From Candidatus Bipolaricaulota bacterium (GTDB lineage: Bacteria; Bipolaricaulota; Bipolaricaulia; Bipolaricaulales; Bipolaricaulaceae): a stretch of 7,869 nt of DNA. Below the pieces are notes generated by a model. That model worked only from the letters and a program-made list of their open reading frames with translations, had not been told where the DNA came from and did no database searches. Location of the stretch: assembly GCA_021163465.1 (NCBI GenBank), contig JAGGWU010000072.1, positions 1 through 7,869 on the forward strand, written 5' to 3'. How positions within the stretch are numbered: position 1 is the stretch's first letter; each line of letters starts with the position of its first letter. This document shows positions 1-6,746 of the stretch, piece after piece. A program made the translations under genes and the position numbers.

Positions 1-2
1 CC

Positions 3-182
3 GAAGCGGGCGTCAGGACCGGCTGGGGCCTGGGCGAGTCGGCGTGTGCGGTGTTCGGGGAGGAGGGGTTCGTGGCAGCCCTGGGCGGAACCGTTTACGA
101 AATCTCGCTGGTCGATCCCGAAACCGGGCGTTACAAAATCACGACACACAGCCCGCTTCCTCCCGCGGCCAGCAGCGGATGA
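3..182 (+). pseudogene. 3' part of an unrecognised gene, 5' end outside the window
   Basis: I do not recognise this protein. The frame starting at base 3 is open from the window edge to a TGA at 180-182 and has GC-rich third codon positions; the two other frames give Arg/Gly/Ser-rich nonsense typical of shadow frames. The translation includes GGTVYEISLVDPETGRYKIT, which reads as a beta-strand-rich soluble domain. No membrane segment is visible. Directly after the stop the coding signal continues in another frame (next entry). This may therefore be the body of one longer protein broken by a frameshift, or a complete C-terminus followed by a small separate gene. The sequence does not decide between these. 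Confidence 0.5.
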
Positions 183-366
183 GCTCGCCGAAAGCACGGT
201 GTTTTCCGTTCGGGAGGCCCTGCCCCATATCTTCCGGGAGGCGGCCGGCCCCGCACGGCCGAAAGACTTCATCCTCAAAGCACACACCGATAAGAAGGCC
301 ACCTTGTTCTTTATGAACATCCCCACCCTGGCGAAAGGTTCCCATCCGGAGTACAACGAAGGGTGA
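181..366 (+). pseudogene. Frame-shifted continuation of the upstream unrecognised gene, or a small separate gene
   Basis: From about base 181 the coding signal moves to the frame starting at 181 and runs to a TGA at 364-366. Codon third positions are again mostly G or C, and the peptide looks natural: it contains SVREALPHIF and DFILKAHTDKKATLFFMNIP. No ATG with a ribosome binding site opens this frame near 181. The best internal start is a GTG at 199, with only a weak upstream GGATGAG. I favour a continuation of the preceding coding stretch after a net one-base shift (+1 or -2) near 165-182. A short independent protein of about 55 residues starting at 199 is the alternative. The function is unknown. 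Confidence 0.45.
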
Positions 367-420
367 ACGAACTCCTTCAGGGGCAAGGCCCGGGACCGTG
401 CTTGACCTCGTCTGTGGGGA

Positions 421-428
421 AAGGAAGG
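421..428 (+). promoter_or_regulatory. Shine-Dalgarno site that sets the methyltransferase start
   Basis: AAGGAAGG lies five bases before the ATG at 434 and eight before a second in-frame ATG at 437. The frame is also open upstream, with a GTG at 398 and one at 428. Neither GTG has a comparable purine-rich site at the right distance, so the ATG pair is the preferred start. Confidence 0.55.
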
Positions 429-433
429 TGCGA

Positions 434-1270
434 ATGATGGAAGGACGTTCCGAGGAGAGGCTCGATCGGTTTTATTCGATCTTCCCCTGGCATGACGATC
501 CCGAAAGCGAAAGGGGAAAACGCTACTTCGAGGCCTCGGTCGACACCATGGAAAAGCTCGCCCAACACCCCTGGCTCCAAGGCAAAAAAGCTCTCAAGGT
601 CCTCGAGGTCTGTGGGGGAACGGGGTTCGGGGGCGTGGCGCTGGCAAAGGTCCTCGGCCAGCGCGGCATCGCAGTGGATTTGACCATCACCGACCTGAGA
701 GCAGAGGCACTGGAGAAGGCGCGCAGGTGGGGCACCGGGATCCTCGGACGGGGGGTGAAAACGGCGGTCCTGGACGCCCGCGAAGTGCACAAGCTGAAAC
801 AGAAGTACGACCTGGTCCTCATGTACGGCCTCTCCACGCCCCATTTCGACCCCTGGGAGTTCGCCAGGCTCCTGGCGTCGGTGGGGGAAGCCCTTGAGGA
901 CGAGGGGATCTTCGCCGTGGAGGAATCCGACCGCAGGTACAGGATCTTCCTCATGATCGGCTACAAATGGGCCCTGGCCGAAGCAACTGAAGAAAAGTTC
1001 ACCGTGAGCTTTCACGCCGGCTACGACTTCCACCGGGGCACGGTCAGGCGGATCTACACCGAGCTCGGCAAGCCGGAGGAGCTCGTGGAGATGGAGACCT
1101 ACATGTGGGGGTTGGCGGAGGTCGGGGCCTTCTTGTGGCTCTTCTTCGAAGAGGTCGATTTCCTCCGACTCCGGAACGAGCGCTACTTTATCCTGGGACG
1201 GAAACCCCGACGCTCGCTGGGGCCCGCATCCCTCGAGCTGCCGGCCTTCCTCCACGGGCACGCGCCGTGA
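434..1270 (+). CDS. Class I SAM-dependent methyltransferase-like protein
   Basis: The predicted protein has 278 residues. It looks like a cytosolic Rossmann-fold methyltransferase that transfers a methyl group from S-adenosylmethionine; the substrate cannot be told. Motif I is LEVCGGTGFGG near residues 57-67, a glycine-rich loop after a beta strand. It is followed by a second strand ending in an acidic residue (TITDLRAEAL, Asp about 87), then AVLDARE at about 111-117 and YDLVLMYG at 125-132, as expected for the strands around the SAM pocket. The C-terminal third (about residues 180-278) is rich in Tyr, Trp and Phe, does not follow the common core, and may form the substrate lid. No signal peptide or membrane helix is visible. 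The gene begins 67 bases after the broken coding stretch upstream, so the two may be co-transcribed. It converges on the ATPase gene. The general fold is fairly sure; an enzyme that has lost activity cannot be excluded. Confidence 0.75.
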   Translation: MMEGRSEERLDRFYSIFPWHDDPESERGKRYFEASVDTMEKLAQHPWLQGKKALKVLEVCGGTGFGGVALAKVLGQRGIAVDLTITDLRAEALEKARRWGTGILGRGVKTAVLDAREVHKLKQKYDLVLMYGLSTPHFDPWEFARLLASVGEALEDEGIFAVEESDRRYRIFLMIGYKWALAEATEEKFTVSFHAGYDFHRGTVRRIYTELGKPEELVEMETYMWGLAEVGAFLWLFFEEVDFLRLRNERYFILGRKPRRSLGPASLELPAFLHGHAP

Positions 1271-1393
1271 ATCGCGAAATTTTAATAGGGTCCAGCTGGA
1301 ACCACCCCGGAAAAGTCTGTAGCCGAAAGGGCGGTGATCGTTCAGTTGCCGAAGGCATCCGCAACGATGGGGTCTCAACCTGGAGCAACGCTT
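1271..1393. other. Gap between two convergent genes, no clear terminator
   Basis: These 123 bases separate the ends of the methyltransferase and ATPase genes. I see no stem followed by a T-run on either strand. Present are a short palindrome CCAGCTGG inside GGTCCAGCTGGAACC (1289-1303), a weak CATC/GATG stem around CGCAAC, and an AT-rich ATTTTAATAG at 1279-1288 whose reverse complement equals the sequence covering the ATPase -10 box. None of these is strong enough for a named call. Confidence 0.4.
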
Positions 1394-3103
1394 TCAGTCA
1401 CGCAATCGGAGCGTACGGAGTCGGTTAAGCGCAAAGGCGAGCTCGAAGCGCCGCGGCGCCGCTAAATCCCCGTACCGCGCCGGAAGAAAAGGCCAAAGGC
1501 CCTCCCGCTCCAGCGTGCGTTCCACCTCGTCCAGGATCTCCACCAGAGGCTTTCCCATAAACCTCCGAGCGTTCTCGGATATGTAAGCCAGGATATACCC
1601 AATGGCCCGGGCCTGAGGGACCTCCGCGATCTGGTGGATCCGAGAGAGGTCGATCACGGAGTTTCCGAGCTGAAGCGCCATCTTTGTGGCCCTGATCTTC
1701 AGCTTCCCCCGGGGTGTGCGGGCACGGATGGAGGAGAGATCGAGAATACGTTTGGGGATCGGCCCGAAGTGCTCGCCCCCCTCAGGCCGTCGCTTAAGGG
1801 GATGCTTCCGCACGATCTCCTTCGCCCTCTCCGTCACGTCCACCGGGCGATACGCGTCCATCATGATCACCGTGTCCGCCACCTCGAAATAATCCCCAGA
1901 GCCCCCCATCACCAGGATCGAGCTCACCCCATAATCCCGGAAGAGGGGTTTTACTTTGTCCAGGAAGGGGGTGATCGGCTCCTTTTCCTTGGCCACAAGC
2001 TCCTGCATCCGCTCGTCCCTGATCATGAAGTTGGTGGCCGAGGTGTCCTCGTCGACAAGCAAGACCTTGGCCCCGGCCTCCAGGGCCTCCATGATGTTCG
2101 CCGCTTGCGACGTGGAACCGGAGGCATTTTGGGTAGAGAAGTTCCTCGTATCCGTTCCGTTTGGGAGGTTGTCGATGAACGGAGAGATATCCACCCCACA
2201 AACGAACCTCCCGTCCTCGGCCCGGATCACTACGGCCTCCCTTCGGGTCACCACGTACTCCCGGCCGTCGCCGGGGATGTGGTTGTAGACCCCCTGGGCA
2301 AGGGCTGAAAGCAGGGTGGACTTTCCATGATAGCCGCCGCCCACGATGAGGGTCACCCCCTCGGGGATCCCCATCCCCCGGATGGGACCCCTGTTCGGCC
2401 GCTCCAGGGTTACCGCGAGGGAAGGGGGCGGTTCGAACGGAACAGCACCCTCCTTGAGAGGCCTGTCGGAGATCCCCGACTCCCGGGGGAGGATCGCCCC
2501 TTCGGCCACAAAGGCCACGAGTTTCCTCTCCCGGAGCTGTTCCCTCAGGGCCTCAGCGTCCTCCCCACAGGCCACGTGCTCCCGCAGGGCCGCCTTGTCC
2601 AGGTTTCTGAAGAGGAGGCCTTCTCGCACCAGAGCCGGGAGTTCCGAAAGGAGCATCTCCGCCGCCTCGTGTCCGAGAATCCTCCGTCCCGCTGCGGGAA
2701 GGCCCACTGCGAGGATCGCCTCTACATGGTCCTCGGTCACCCAGACGGCGGTGCGAGGAAGGATGCACTGTCCGAAGGTCACCACCGCGAACCTCCCCGA
2801 GTGGCCGGAACCACGGTTCCCTTTGGTCAGCTTCGGGATCCAACGGGCGAGTACGCGCACAAGGAAATCCTCCAAAGCCACCTTTCGGGGGCGGTTCCGG
2901 TAGAAATCCCGGGGGATCCCCGCCACTTCCATGGGAACCCGTACCCGGAGGCGGCTAGGGGTGGCGAAGGGATCTCCCTGCACGTGATCAACGAAAAGCA
3001 CGAAGTCGGGGAAACGCCATACCCCTTCGATATCCTTGTACGCCCCATAGCCTTTGCCGTTGAGACGCCGCAAGATTCGCTCGAGTTCCCGATGGTCTCG
3101 CAC
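1394..3103 (-). CDS. ABC-class P-loop ATPase, COG3044 / MRB1590 type
   Basis: The protein has 569 residues, the usual size for the family annotated as 'predicted ATPase of the ABC class'. It is soluble, with no membrane segments, so it is not a transporter subunit. The N-terminal domain (about 1-220) has the family pattern GKGYGAYKDIEG (16-27) and FVDHVQGDPFATPSRLRV (37-54). The ATPase core has a Walker A motif GGGYHGKST (255-263), a signature-like NASGSTSQA (326-334), Walker B VLLVDEDTSATNF (347-359) with Asp351 and Glu352, and LVMGGSGDYFEVAD (397-410). The C-terminal part (about 440-569) is basic at first and then helical. The trypanosome homologue MRB1590 binds RNA through a pore-like element on this fold; nucleic-acid binding here is inferred from that. 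The GTG start is chosen because the N-terminus matches the family and because the frame has no better start. There is no Shine-Dalgarno sequence before it. The gene is last in a minus-strand group headed by the HD-GYP gene. Confidence 0.88.
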   Translation of the reverse strand: MRDHRELERILRRLNGKGYGAYKDIEGVWRFPDFVLFVDHVQGDPFATPSRLRVRVPMEVAGIPRDFYRNRPRKVALEDFLVRVLARWIPKLTKGNRGSGHSGRFAVVTFGQCILPRTAVWVTEDHVEAILAVGLPAAGRRILGHEAAEMLLSELPALVREGLLFRNLDKAALREHVACGEDAEALREQLRERKLVAFVAEGAILPRESGISDRPLKEGAVPFEPPPSLAVTLERPNRGPIRGMGIPEGVTLIVGGGYHGKSTLLSALAQGVYNHIPGDGREYVVTRREAVVIRAEDGRFVCGVDISPFIDNLPNGTDTRNFSTQNASGSTSQAANIMEALEAGAKVLLVDEDTSATNFMIRDERMQELVAKEKEPITPFLDKVKPLFRDYGVSSILVMGGSGDYFEVADTVIMMDAYRPVDVTERAKEIVRKHPLKRRPEGGEHFGPIPKRILDLSSIRARTPRGKLKIRATKMALQLGNSVIDLSRIHQIAEVPQARAIGYILAYISENARRFMGKPLVEILDEVERTLEREGLWPFLPARYGDLAAPRRFELAFALNRLRTLRLRD

Positions 3104-3112
3104 GGTGGGGTG

Positions 3113-3121
3113 ATTTTAATA
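3113..3121 (-). promoter_or_regulatory. Candidate -10 element of the ATPase gene, close to a leaderless start
   Basis: On the minus strand TATTAAAAT contains TAAAAT at 3118-3113, only nine bases before the GTG start. Transcription would begin roughly at 3106-3103, that is, at or just before the start codon. The 17-base-spaced -35 position reads TGGGAA (3141-3136), a poor match to TTGACA. The box also overlaps the TAA (3118-3116) that ends the coding-like frame upstream. Confidence 0.4.
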
Positions 3122-3475
3122 GTCGAGGTAGTGGTTTCCCACACGGATCATGCGGGCGTTATCCCCGTGGGGCAAAAACGGTGGGGGCAGGTCCGGTTGC
3201 GCCGGGACCACGCCCCTAAAAAGCAAAGTGTATCCAGGTAGCAAATCTGTGCGGAGGGCCTCCGCCAAAACCCGGGTTCTCCACACGCCCTCACCCTCCC
3301 GTGGTTGCCCAGGGGGCCCCTTCCACACCTTCGTCCGGCCATCGGGATGTCGTCCTCCCTCTCTTTGGTGATCTCCCTCACCGGGGGTCGCCTCGCCAAC
3401 AAGCCACCGCTTCCACACTAACCCCCGGAACGTGGCCGAGACCTGTGGCAGTTTCAAAAGGCAATTCAGGGGATT
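3116..3475 (-). pseudogene. Decayed or frame-shifted coding stretch between the HD-GYP and ATPase genes
   Basis: No single frame reads well across this stretch, but pieces of three minus-strand frames do. The first is 3473-3378, containing LPFETATGLGHVPGVSVEAV and ending in TGA. The second is 3381 to about 3331, starting with GTG and reading VREITKEREDDIPMAGR. The third is about 3286-3116, reading VWRTRVLAEALRTDLLPGY and later HGDNARMIRVGNHYLDY before TAA. The third piece is the most convincing, with natural composition and a terminal stop 12 bases before the ATPase start. I do not recognise the protein. The simplest reading is a gene of about 110-120 residues broken by two or more frame changes. 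A real C-terminal piece with chance neighbours, or sequence errors, remain possible. Confidence 0.4.
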
Positions 3476-5395
3476 TTATGGGGAGGAAGGTGAGGGGAAC
3501 CGAAAGCCCTTTTCGCGGAAAAGTCTGAGGCACGCCTCTACGACCCGGGGATCGTAAAGCCTCCCCTTGCCCCGCTCCAGTTCGGCAAGCACCTCCTCGA
3601 GCCGGTGGGGAGGCCTATACGGACGATGGGAGCACATGGCCTCAACCACATCGGCCACGGCCAGGATCCTCGCCTCGAGCATGATCTCCTCCCCTTTGAG
3701 CCCCTGGGGGTATCCCGAACCGTCCAAGCGCTCGTGGTGCTGTAGCACGATATCCGCCACGGGGTAGGGGAAGGGAATATCCTTGAGCACCTCGAATCCC
3801 GCCCACGGATGCTTCCGCACGAACCGCATCTCCAGCTCCTCCAGCCTTCCCGGCTTGTTCAATACCTCGGCGGGCACCGCGATCTTCCCGAGGTCGTGGA
3901 GCAAGGCCGCGAGACGCACCGCCTCCTTCCTTTCGGGCGGCAGTCCCATCTCCTCCGCGATCGCGGCGGACAACGCGGCCACACGCCGCTGATGTCCGGC
4001 CGTGTAGGGATCCCGGATCTCCACCACCCTCGCCAGCGTGGCGGCCGTGTTTTCCAAGGCTCGCTTGAGCTGGGCATAGAGCTTGGCTTTCTCCAGCTCC
4101 ACCGAGATCCAACGCGAGATGGCCTCGGCCGCGTCCACATCAGCTTCGCCGAAGGCATTGGGCTCGCGGCTCTGGATGTCAAGAAGCCCGATCACCTGAT
4201 CCCCTGCCTTTATAGGAACGCAGAGCTCGGAGAGTGTCTTCTCTACCTTATATCCCGGCACGAAATAGGGATCCTTGGTCACATCGGGAGCGACATAGGT
4301 TCGTTTGGTACAAACGACATGGCCGAGGATCCCGGTGTCGATGGACTGGCGGAAGCCTGGGTGGACCGAACCTGCCAGGTCCCCGGCGATGGCTCGGAGC
4401 ACCACCTCCTCGCCCTCCACGGTGAACAAGCCCACCGAATGGTACCCGGAACGCTGGGCGATCAGCTCCACCACCCCACGATACAACTCCTCGGGAGTCC
4501 GCAGGGCAGCGGTGCGCAGGGCCAGATCGTTTATGAGCTTCAGCTGTTCCAACATCTTCCGCTCCCTTTCAAACTGGATAGCGTTTTCCAGGGCGATGGC
4601 CGCGATGGCGGCCATGGATTCGACAAGCTCCCTGTCCGTCTCCGAGAACCCATCGACCTCCTCCTTCTCCGCGTTCAGCGCCCCGAGGACCTCTCCCCTC
4701 ACCATCAGGGGAACACAGAACTCCGAACGCGAAGCGACCTTTCCCCGGAGGTACCGAGGCTCCTTTTCGGTGTCGGGGACGTAGATGGGGCGTTTTTCCC
4801 GTACCGTTTGGGCGATGATCCCCTTCTCCCCATCGAGGGGAAGGCGAAGCTCGCTTTCGTCGAATATATGGGCGATCCTCACGAGTTCCTTTCCCCTCAC
4901 CACCCAGACGCCGCAGGTGCTGACCCCTAAGACCTCGTGCACCGCGTTGACTACGGCCTTGGCCACCCCTCGGATATCGCGCAAGAGGATCGCGTTGCGG
5001 CCCAGCTCCCGGATCTTGTTGAGCTTGCGCAGGGTGGCCACTCGTTCCGTTATATCCAGCAGGTTTCCAACAAAAAGGAAGGTCTCCCCGCGTTTTACCC
5101 TCCAGAGAAGCGCTTCCCCGTGGAATTCGGTTCCATCGCGCTTGAGTGCGCGAAAGGAGACCAGGGAAAGGGGAAGCTCCCCCCGGATCAATCTTTTCGC
5201 CTCTCCCTTCACGGCTTCCCGATCGTCGGGGTGGACCAAAAGCTCGAGCGCCGATTTCCCCAATAGCTCCTCCACCCCGTACCCAAAAAGCTCCGCCAAG
5301 GCACGGTTGAGATAGATAAAAACACCTCTTTGGTCGAGAGCAAAAAAGCCCACCGACGCACCCTCGACCATGTCGCGGAAGATCTCCTGGCCCAT
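3476..5395 (-). CDS. PAS-GAF-GAF-HD-GYP cyclic di-GMP phosphodiesterase
   Basis: This 639-residue cytosolic signalling protein is predicted to hydrolyse cyclic di-GMP. An N-terminal PAS domain (about 5-118, with FIYLNRALAELFGYGVEELL and the closing DITER) is followed by GAF 1 (about 133-273, SEFCVPLMVRGEVLGALNAE), GAF 2 (about 297-436, SELCVPIKAGDQVIGLLDIQ), a helical linker, and the HD-GYP domain (about 452-628). The catalytic set is present: GHQRRVA (His468), HDLGK (His500, Asp501), KHPWAGFEVL (His529), HHERLDGSGYPQG (553-565) and ILAVADVVEAM (Asp582). HD-GYP enzymes bind two or three metals through these residues, so activity is expected. No membrane segments or receiver domain are seen; the input is probably a small ligand or redox state sensed by PAS/GAF. 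The ATG at 5395 places the PAS helix at the usual distance; an ATG eight codons later is the alternative. It is divergent from dinB and lies upstream of the ATPase gene. Confidence 0.93.
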   Translation of the reverse strand: MGQEIFRDMVEGASVGFFALDQRGVFIYLNRALAELFGYGVEELLGKSALELLVHPDDREAVKGEAKRLIRGELPLSLVSFRALKRDGTEFHGEALLWRVKRGETFLFVGNLLDITERVATLRKLNKIRELGRNAILLRDIRGVAKAVVNAVHEVLGVSTCGVWVVRGKELVRIAHIFDESELRLPLDGEKGIIAQTVREKRPIYVPDTEKEPRYLRGKVASRSEFCVPLMVRGEVLGALNAEKEEVDGFSETDRELVESMAAIAAIALENAIQFERERKMLEQLKLINDLALRTAALRTPEELYRGVVELIAQRSGYHSVGLFTVEGEEVVLRAIAGDLAGSVHPGFRQSIDTGILGHVVCTKRTYVAPDVTKDPYFVPGYKVEKTLSELCVPIKAGDQVIGLLDIQSREPNAFGEADVDAAEAISRWISVELEKAKLYAQLKRALENTAATLARVVEIRDPYTAGHQRRVAALSAAIAEEMGLPPERKEAVRLAALLHDLGKIAVPAEVLNKPGRLEELEMRFVRKHPWAGFEVLKDIPFPYPVADIVLQHHERLDGSGYPQGLKGEEIMLEARILAVADVVEAMCSHRPYRPPHRLEEVLAELERGKGRLYDPRVVEACLRLFREKGFRFPSPSSP

Positions 5396-5437
5396 ACCCT
5401 GTGGCTCTATCTTCGACCTCTAAGCCTCCCAAAGACA

Positions 5438-5466
5438 TTTATAGCTGAACCCTCCGCCGCTATCCA
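5438..5466 (-). promoter_or_regulatory. Sigma-70-like promoter for the HD-GYP gene
   Basis: The minus strand reads TGGATA (5466-5461, four of six matches to TTGACA), a 17-base spacer, then TATAAA (5443-5438). Transcription would start near 5431, giving a leader of about 35 bases before the ATG at 5395. A weak AGGG lies close to the ATG. Spacing and box quality are better than for the other promoters here. Confidence 0.5.
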
Positions 5467-5493
5467 TGGGATGCGTCCGCCGGGGGGTGTGGG

Positions 5494-5499
5494 TACGAT
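5494..5499 (+). promoter_or_regulatory. Candidate -10 element of dinB, close to a leaderless GTG
   Basis: TACGAT is followed by AAAACAT and then the GTG start at 5507. A start of transcription six to eight bases after the box would fall on or next to the start codon. No good -35 sequence sits 16-18 bases upstream, and no SOS box is visible in the divergent region 5396-5506. Confidence 0.3.
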
Positions 5500-5506
5500 A
5501 AAACAT

Positions 5507-6646
5507 GTGGAGCGCTGGATTCTGCACGTGGATATGGACGCCTTCTACGCGGCGGTGGAGGTGCTCGACAACCCCTCCCTCAAGGGGAAGCCGGTGATCG
5601 TGGGCGGGCTCGGGCCCCGGGGAGTGGTGGCTACCGCTTCCTACGAGGCGAGGAGGTACGGGGTCCGCTCCGCCATGCCCATGACAAAGGCTAGGAAATT
5701 ATGCCCTCACGGAGTTTTTCTCCCCCCGCGGTTCGAACGGTATGCGGAGGTGGCGGAGGTGATCCGCGGCATCCTCCACAAGTACACGCCGCTTGTGGAG
5801 CCCATCTCCCTGGATGAAGCCTTCCTGGATCTCACCGGCACGGAGCGCCTGCACGGTCCTCCGGAGCGGGTGGCCCGGGAGATCCACCGGCGCATCCCGC
5901 GGGAAACCGGCCTTTCCTGCTCCGTGGGCCTCGGCCCCAACAAGCTCGTGGCCAAGATCGCCTCCGACCGTGCCAAGCCCGGGGGGCTCCTTTTGGTGCA
6001 CCCGGAGGAGGTCCAGGACTTCCTCGATCCCCTCCCGGTGGAAGCCCTCTGGGGCATCGGTCCCAAGAGCGCGGCCCGGCTAGCTCAACACGGTATCCGC
6101 ACGGTAAGGGATTTGAGACACGTGGATTTGAGCCTTTTGTGTTCCTGGTTCGGCCCGTGCACCGGCGAACACCTGTGGCGGGTGGCCCGGGGCGTGGACG
6201 ACTCCCCGGTGGTCCCCTCTCGCCAGAGCAAAAGCCTCTCCCAGGAGAGGACCTTTCCCCGGGATCTTTTCGCCCCCGAGGAGATCCGGGCCGAGATCCG
6301 TGACCTTTCCCTTAGGGTAGCCGAACGATTGCGGTCCCACGGCCTTTTGGCACAGGAGGTGCGCATAAAAGTGCGGTGGGCCGACTTCTCCACCCATACA
6401 AGGCAGCTGCGCCTTCCCGAACCCACCGACCACGCCCTCCTCATCACCGAGGCCGCCCTTTTCTTGCTCTCCCGGTTGGAGGATAAAGGCCTCGGGATCC
6501 GACTCCTTGGCGTAGGGGTGGGGGAGCTCGTCCCTGCCCGCTTCAGGCCCCTCCACCTTTTCGCCCGGGATGAGGTATCGCAGACCATTCTCCGGTTGCG
6601 GGAGAAGTTCGGCGAGGATGCGCTGCGGCTCGGCCCCCAAGTTTAA
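5507..6646 (+). CDS. dinB: DNA polymerase IV, Y-family translesion polymerase
   Basis: The 379-residue error-prone polymerase copies past damaged bases in the cytosol. The palm carries metal ligands in HVDMDAFYAAVE (Asp9, Asp11) and SLDEAFLDLTG (Asp103, Glu104), at the same spacing as E. coli DinB. Tyr14 is in the steric-gate position that excludes ribonucleotides. Further landmarks are SYEARRYGVRSAMP (45-58), SCSVGLGPNKLVAKIASD (137-154), the helix-hairpin-helix thumb region LWGIGPKSAARLAQHGI (181-197), and the little-finger domain from about 240, with SKSLSQERTF at 241-250. The C-terminus REKFGEDALRLG is family-typical. The GTG at 5507 is chosen because it gives the normal N-terminus; the frame stays open upstream over the HD-GYP gene, and an ATG at 5471 would add 12 unusual residues. 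No Shine-Dalgarno site precedes the GTG. A clamp-binding QLxLF-like site appears altered to PLHLF (348-352). Confidence 0.95.
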   Translation: MERWILHVDMDAFYAAVEVLDNPSLKGKPVIVGGLGPRGVVATASYEARRYGVRSAMPMTKARKLCPHGVFLPPRFERYAEVAEVIRGILHKYTPLVEPISLDEAFLDLTGTERLHGPPERVAREIHRRIPRETGLSCSVGLGPNKLVAKIASDRAKPGGLLLVHPEEVQDFLDPLPVEALWGIGPKSAARLAQHGIRTVRDLRHVDLSLLCSWFGPCTGEHLWRVARGVDDSPVVPSRQSKSLSQERTFPRDLFAPEEIRAEIRDLSLRVAERLRSHGLLAQEVRIKVRWADFSTHTRQLRLPEPTDHALLITEAALFLLSRLEDKGLGIRLLGVGVGELVPARFRPLHLFARDEVSQTILRLREKFGEDALRLGPQV

Positions 6647-6663
6647 CCGAGCCCCAAGCTCGG
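6647..6663 (+). terminator. Short hairpin right after the dinB stop, possible terminator
   Basis: CCGAGC and GCTCGG form a perfect six-base-pair stem around the loop CCCAA, beginning one base after the dinB TAA. There is no T-run after it, so it does not meet the usual intrinsic-terminator pattern. It could act as an RNA 3' end stabiliser or be chance in GC-rich DNA. Confidence 0.3.
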
Positions 6664-6746
6664 GCCGGGATTAGGGCAAGCGCTAGCCGAAGAAACCCGC
6701 CTCCACGTTGAGGGGAGATCCCGCCCCCATTAGGCCTTTGTCCTAC

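Noticed and set aside
377..1378. A 333-codon open frame on the minus strand opposite the methyltransferase
   Set aside because: It mirrors the codon pattern of the plus-strand gene, has Pro/Arg/His-rich composition with no known motif, and is a typical GC-rich antisense shadow.
1289..1393. Possible structured RNA or riboswitch after the methyltransferase gene
   Set aside because: Only short stems can be drawn, no known riboswitch core is recognised, and the stretch lies between gene ends rather than before a start.
2327..3241. A 304-codon plus-strand open frame opposite the ATPase
   Set aside because: The minus-strand ATPase carries all family motifs here; the plus frame is His/Pro/Gly-rich with no recognisable domain.
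3809..4930. A 373-codon plus-strand open frame opposite the HD-GYP gene
   Set aside because: The HD-GYP protein on the other strand is unmistakable across the whole stretch; this frame has shadow composition and no start signal.
5330..5506. Upstream extension of the dinB frame
   Set aside because: It overlaps the start of the HD-GYP gene and adds 59 residues not found in Pol IV; the normal N-terminus begins at the GTG at 5507.
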